Source: Populus alba (taxonomy: Eukaryota; Streptophyta; Magnoliopsida; Malpighiales; Salicaceae). Taken from it: DNA of 64,000 nucleotides. Below are positions 61,264 through 64,000 of this stretch, in pieces. Below the pieces are notes generated by a model. That model searched no databases and was not told where the DNA came from. It worked only from the letters and a program-made list of their open reading frames with translations. The number at the start of each line of letters is the position of its first letter. The first letter of the stretch is position 1. The stretch is from contig NC_133297.1 of assembly GCF_005239225.2 (NCBI RefSeq), positions 14,248,147 through 14,312,146 of the forward strand, read 5' to 3'. The position numbers and the translations under genes were made by a program.

Positions 61264-62092
61264 ATGCTTTGAAAGAGTTTAAAACCCAATTATTTAGGTT
61301 TGTCTATATGTTAAGCCCAAGCTATTATGGATCTGAAGATTTACCAGATCCAATACATTTAGGTTTAGCCAGGTGATAAGCCTAGGGTGTAGTGGATCTA
61401 GCTAATTACTAGATTTATAATACTTGCGTTCAACCATATGCTAAACCCAAGACAACATGAGTTTGGTAAGTTGTTAGACCCAATATACCTGAGTTCAGCC
61501 AAGTGCTAAGCCTAAAGTGTCATGGTTCTAGCAAGTTGCCAGACCCAATATACTTGGGTTCAACCATATGCTTAGCCCAATTTGTCATGGGTCTAGTAAG
61601 CTACTAGACCCAATATACTTGAGTTCAACCAAGAGTTGAGCTCAAGGCACCGTGGGTCTGGCACTTTGCCGAACCCAACAGATATAGGTTTAATTACATG
61701 CTGAGCTCAAATCAACATGGTTCTGACAAGTTGTTAGGCCTAATATACTTAGGATTGACCACGTGCTAAGCCCAAATCAATCTGGGTGTGGCAAGTTGCC
61801 AAGCCCAACACACTTGGATTTAGCCATGTGTTGAGCCCAAGTCAACATGGGTCTAGTAAGTTGTTAAGCAAAACACACTTGGATTTGGACATGTGTTAAG
61901 TCCAAGTCAACATGGGTCTAGCAAGCTGCTAGACCTAACATACTTGGGTTCAGTCATGTGCTGAGCCTAAGTCAACAAGGGACTTGTAAGTTACCAGACC
62001 CGACACACTTGAGTTCAACCACATGCTTAGCCCAAGTTAACATGGGCCTAGTAAGCTGTCATACCTAAAATACTTGAGTTCATCTAGTCATC
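61264..62092. repeat. 65-bp tandem minisatellite, 12 units plus a partial, two hairpins per unit
   Basis: Units start at 61264, 61329, 61394, 61459, 61524, 61589, 61654, 61719, 61784, 61849, 61914, 61979 and 62044 (partial): always exactly 65 bp despite many substitutions. Each unit has a first palindrome (for example GGGTCTAGCA-agc-TGCTAGACCT at 61914-61936) and a second (CTTGGGTTCAG...CTGAGCCTAAG type). 65 is not a multiple of three and stops occur in all frames, so it is not a protein repeat. It is flanked by a copia gag fragment 190 bp to the right. Confidence 0.95.
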
Positions 62093-62278
62093 ATGAGAAA
62101 GAGGTTAGCATTTGAATTTTATGGACTTGATCCATGATTGACATATTGTCAATAATCTCATACTTCAAAAATTTTAAAACAAGAAAATGTTTAGAACCTG
62201 TTTTTCCTGCTTTTAGTGTGTCTTCAAGGCAATCCAAATTTCTTTTGGCGACTTTAATTTGAAGAAGATGTCATAAAG

Positions 62279-62557
62279 TCAACTAATCAGAGTATTTAGA
62301 ATATGCCATCGACAAAGTACTTCATCTTTTTCATGTTTTAGTCTTTCAGTCTTAACAGTAGCAGATTCATTTTCTTGTGGTTCAAGTAGTGCATGCAGAT
62401 TCGGGTCAAGAATGTAGTAAATCTTTGAAGTAAACAGGAACACCATCTTGTCCATCAACCTTGTGTAATTCGTACCATCAAAATGATCTAGTTGAATTTT
62501 GACATCCTTAGCAACCCTGATATTGTAATTCATATTTGTCTCCATCAGATTAAACAT
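62279..62557 (-). pseudogene. Ty1/copia-type gag N-terminal fragment
   Basis: A 92-codon frame with the copia gag lead: I-Q-L-D-H-F-D-G-T-N-Y-T-R followed by M-V-F-L-F-T-S-K, I-Y-Y-I-L-D-P-N-L, a charged K-T-E-R-L-K-H-E-K-D-E stretch and C-R-W-H-I-L-N-T-L. The usual Trp after T-R is lost and the frame stops soon after I-L-N-T-L, where intact elements continue for several hundred codons. The zinc knuckle, protease, integrase and RT are absent. A relic, oriented away from the LTR-like segment at 62.58-63.04 kb. Confidence 0.75.
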
Positions 62558-62579
62558 CTTAAAATTGTAAGAAATATTT

Positions 62580-63040
62580 AAGATGGAAACAAATATGAAG
62601 TTGGCGTGAAAATATTGTCTTTAAAGTGTTTATTTGTCTCACACAGAGACAACATCTCTAGGATACAACTAAGCCCTTTAAACCTCTAAAATACTAAGAA
62701 GATAAGACCAAAAAAAAATATACTTTTTATTGTGTTTAATTAGTTTTCTGTGTAGTAACAGGTTTTTATAGACTTAAAACAATATGACTTTTCATGGAAC
62801 TATATGATTGTTCATGAAACAGTATGATTATTCATGAAACATTATGATTATTCATTCAGTTTTATCTCAACAGTCACAAATTAATCTCATTGACATATTA
62901 AGTTCCAAGTGTCATCTTTTGATATTATAAATATCTATATAATAACATTAAAAAACCCATTAAAAGAGTCCTTCCACCATGATTTAATTTACTACACAAT
63001 AGAAACACTCATACTTATATACATTAGGAGGGAGTGTTTT
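62580..63040 (-). mobile_element. Putative copia LTR with TATA box and four 20-bp direct repeats
   Basis: Directly upstream (minus strand) of the gag fragment. Four 20-bp units (62781, 62801, 62821, 62841, each with 'tatgatt.ttcatgaaac' or a variant) lie just before a TATA motif (AGTCTATAAAAACC, about 62775-62762 on minus), followed by a pyrimidine/AT leader. This matches U3 enhancer repeats plus a promoter. The outer boundary and the primer-binding site could not be fixed, and no second LTR is in the window. Confidence 0.5.
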
Positions 63041-63667
63041 TTTCCAATATAAAATATGTATCTTTTCTTTCTTTACTCATTTACAAACTACACCATATGT
63101 CAAGCTAGCTAAGGAAAATGCTCTCGTAGTATACAATAACTACCTTGCTTTGCTTACTGTTCATGCTAGCAAACATTTTCTCGTGATATGAACATTGAAT
63201 GAGGGATGTTGGACAAACATGTTCACTGCTGGGACTATTTCATACGGATGCAAAGGAATTTTCATTTACCAACAGAGCCTAGGATAGAAATGGGACCAGG
63301 AATATAAGGAAGCCGAAGCACTTTCCTTAGCTGAAGAAAGAATCACGAGGCAAAATCAAGAACATATCAAAGGGAAGATTTCATGCAATCTTCGCCTTCA
63401 AATCCTGATCATGATTGATTCTCATGCAAAATAAGAGTCCACGTTTTCATTATGTACTGCTGTCTTGGGAGGTTAAATTGTATTTTTCATGCCTTAATCT
63501 TCTCCCACAAATCAAGCAAAAAGATATTAGTGGCTAGCACCTTACCCAATTTCAAGCCTAGGTTCATCCCAATCTTCAAGAGTCGATTCTGCAAGATTGA
63601 TAACATTTTGGAAGGAAATTCAAAATTGGTCTGTTGTTGGCTGGTTGATAAATAAACAAGGGAGGGG

Positions 63668-63956
63668 GCTCTATAAAGAAAAAAAAAAGGAAAAACGAAG
63701 GGGGAGCAGAAATGAAAACACACAAAGGCAAGGAGTGAGATGAAGAGAGACGGTGAGTAGAGAAAAGGAAGGAAAATAAAAAAGGGAACAGGACAGTGAG
63801 ACACAAAAGGGGGAAGAAAAGGAAAAAAGAGAGGGAGATACAGAGAGAGTGACGGAGGCAGACTAAAGAAAAGGGAATAGAGGTGGTGACATCTTTTTAA
63901 GAATTTGTAGCATTGGTCTTTTGTCAAACCAAGAAGTTTCTGCTCTTCAATACCAG
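63668..63956 (+). promoter_or_regulatory. Probable promoter and first (leader) exon of a gene running off the right edge
   Basis: TATA box CTATAAAG (63671-63678) is followed by about 200 bp of GA-rich leader (63700-63865), then more balanced sequence ending in TACCAG|GTATGA, a good plant splice donor at 63956/63957. No start codon with a convincing frame precedes the donor, so this would be a 5' UTR exon of a plus-strand gene beyond the window. Confidence 0.4.
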
Positions 63957-64000
63957 GTATGACGCTTTTTACTTGTTTCAGCTTATGTTCTTGTTATGCA

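Noticed and set aside
61264..62092. 65-bp array as a CRISPR-like or protein-coding repeat
   Set aside because: Units are contiguous with no unique spacers, the genome is a plant, and 65 is not a multiple of three with stops in every frame.
63487..63927. 146-codon minus-strand frame rich in Leu, Phe, Ser and Pro
   Set aside because: Low-complexity translation of the complement of a GA-rich leader; no real protein signal.

Overview
The window is a nuclear segment from a woody eudicot, most likely Salicaceae (Populus or Salix). The reasons are very AT-rich intergenic DNA, intron-rich plant genes, tRNA-derived SINEs of the kind found in Salicaceae, and many MITE, CACTA and copia relics. There is no bacterial, organellar or rRNA/tRNA gene content. 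The species call is inference.

Four protein-coding genes can be reconstructed, all on the minus strand. (1) 13550-14905: an intronless DAD1-like plastid phospholipase A1. (2) 29754-43400: a 14-exon, four-TM, diacylglycerol-lipase-like class 3 lipase of about 760 residues. (3) 49877-50656: a two-exon CFL1-like WW-domain protein of 191 residues. (4) 57258-59451: a six-exon GOT1/SFT2 vesicle-transport protein of 135 residues, with a probable 5' UTR intron. Exon joins were worked out by hand; every join keeps the reading frame. From memory, the order GOT1-like / class 3 lipase / DAD1-like lipase resembles the Arabidopsis At1g05785-At1g05790-At1g05800 neighbourhood, so this looks like a conserved gene block enlarged by repeats. 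Two genes concern acyl-lipid hydrolysis, one concerns Golgi traffic and one epidermal/cuticle-type regulation; the sequence gives no evidence that they act together. A possible plus-strand gene begins at the right edge (promoter/leader about 63670-63956).

The rest is mostly repeat. 1-8.4 kb: relics of a T-rich tandem-repeat element, a terminal-inverted-repeat element, a decayed CACTA transposase with subterminal repeats, an LTR-like block, and a SINE with perfect 15-bp target-site duplications. 15.9-18.3 kb and 21.6-23.9 kb: two long plus-strand arrays of the same element family (about 140-175-bp degenerate monomers with a shared terminal segment); partial copies lie at 1-955, 6.4-7.3, 45.8-46.4 and 46.6-48.1 kb. 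24.6-28.3 kb: further TIR-type elements and a CACTA end. The lipase introns hold an LTR remnant, a hairpin-bearing tandem duplication and a CT/CA microsatellite beside a GC-type splice donor. 52-60 kb: SINE-like and MITE copies, including one with TIRs and a near-perfect 9-bp duplication. 61.26-62.09 kb: a 65-bp tandem array, followed at 62.28-63.04 kb by a copia gag fragment with an LTR-like promoter.

The most unusual structure is the 65-bp array: twelve diverged units keep exact 65-bp phasing, each can form two hairpins, and some substitutions compensate across the stems. Next in interest are the GC-AG intron and Glu-for-Asp position in the lipase gene, the Trp-to-Cys change in the WW domain, and the uncharacterised long repeat family.
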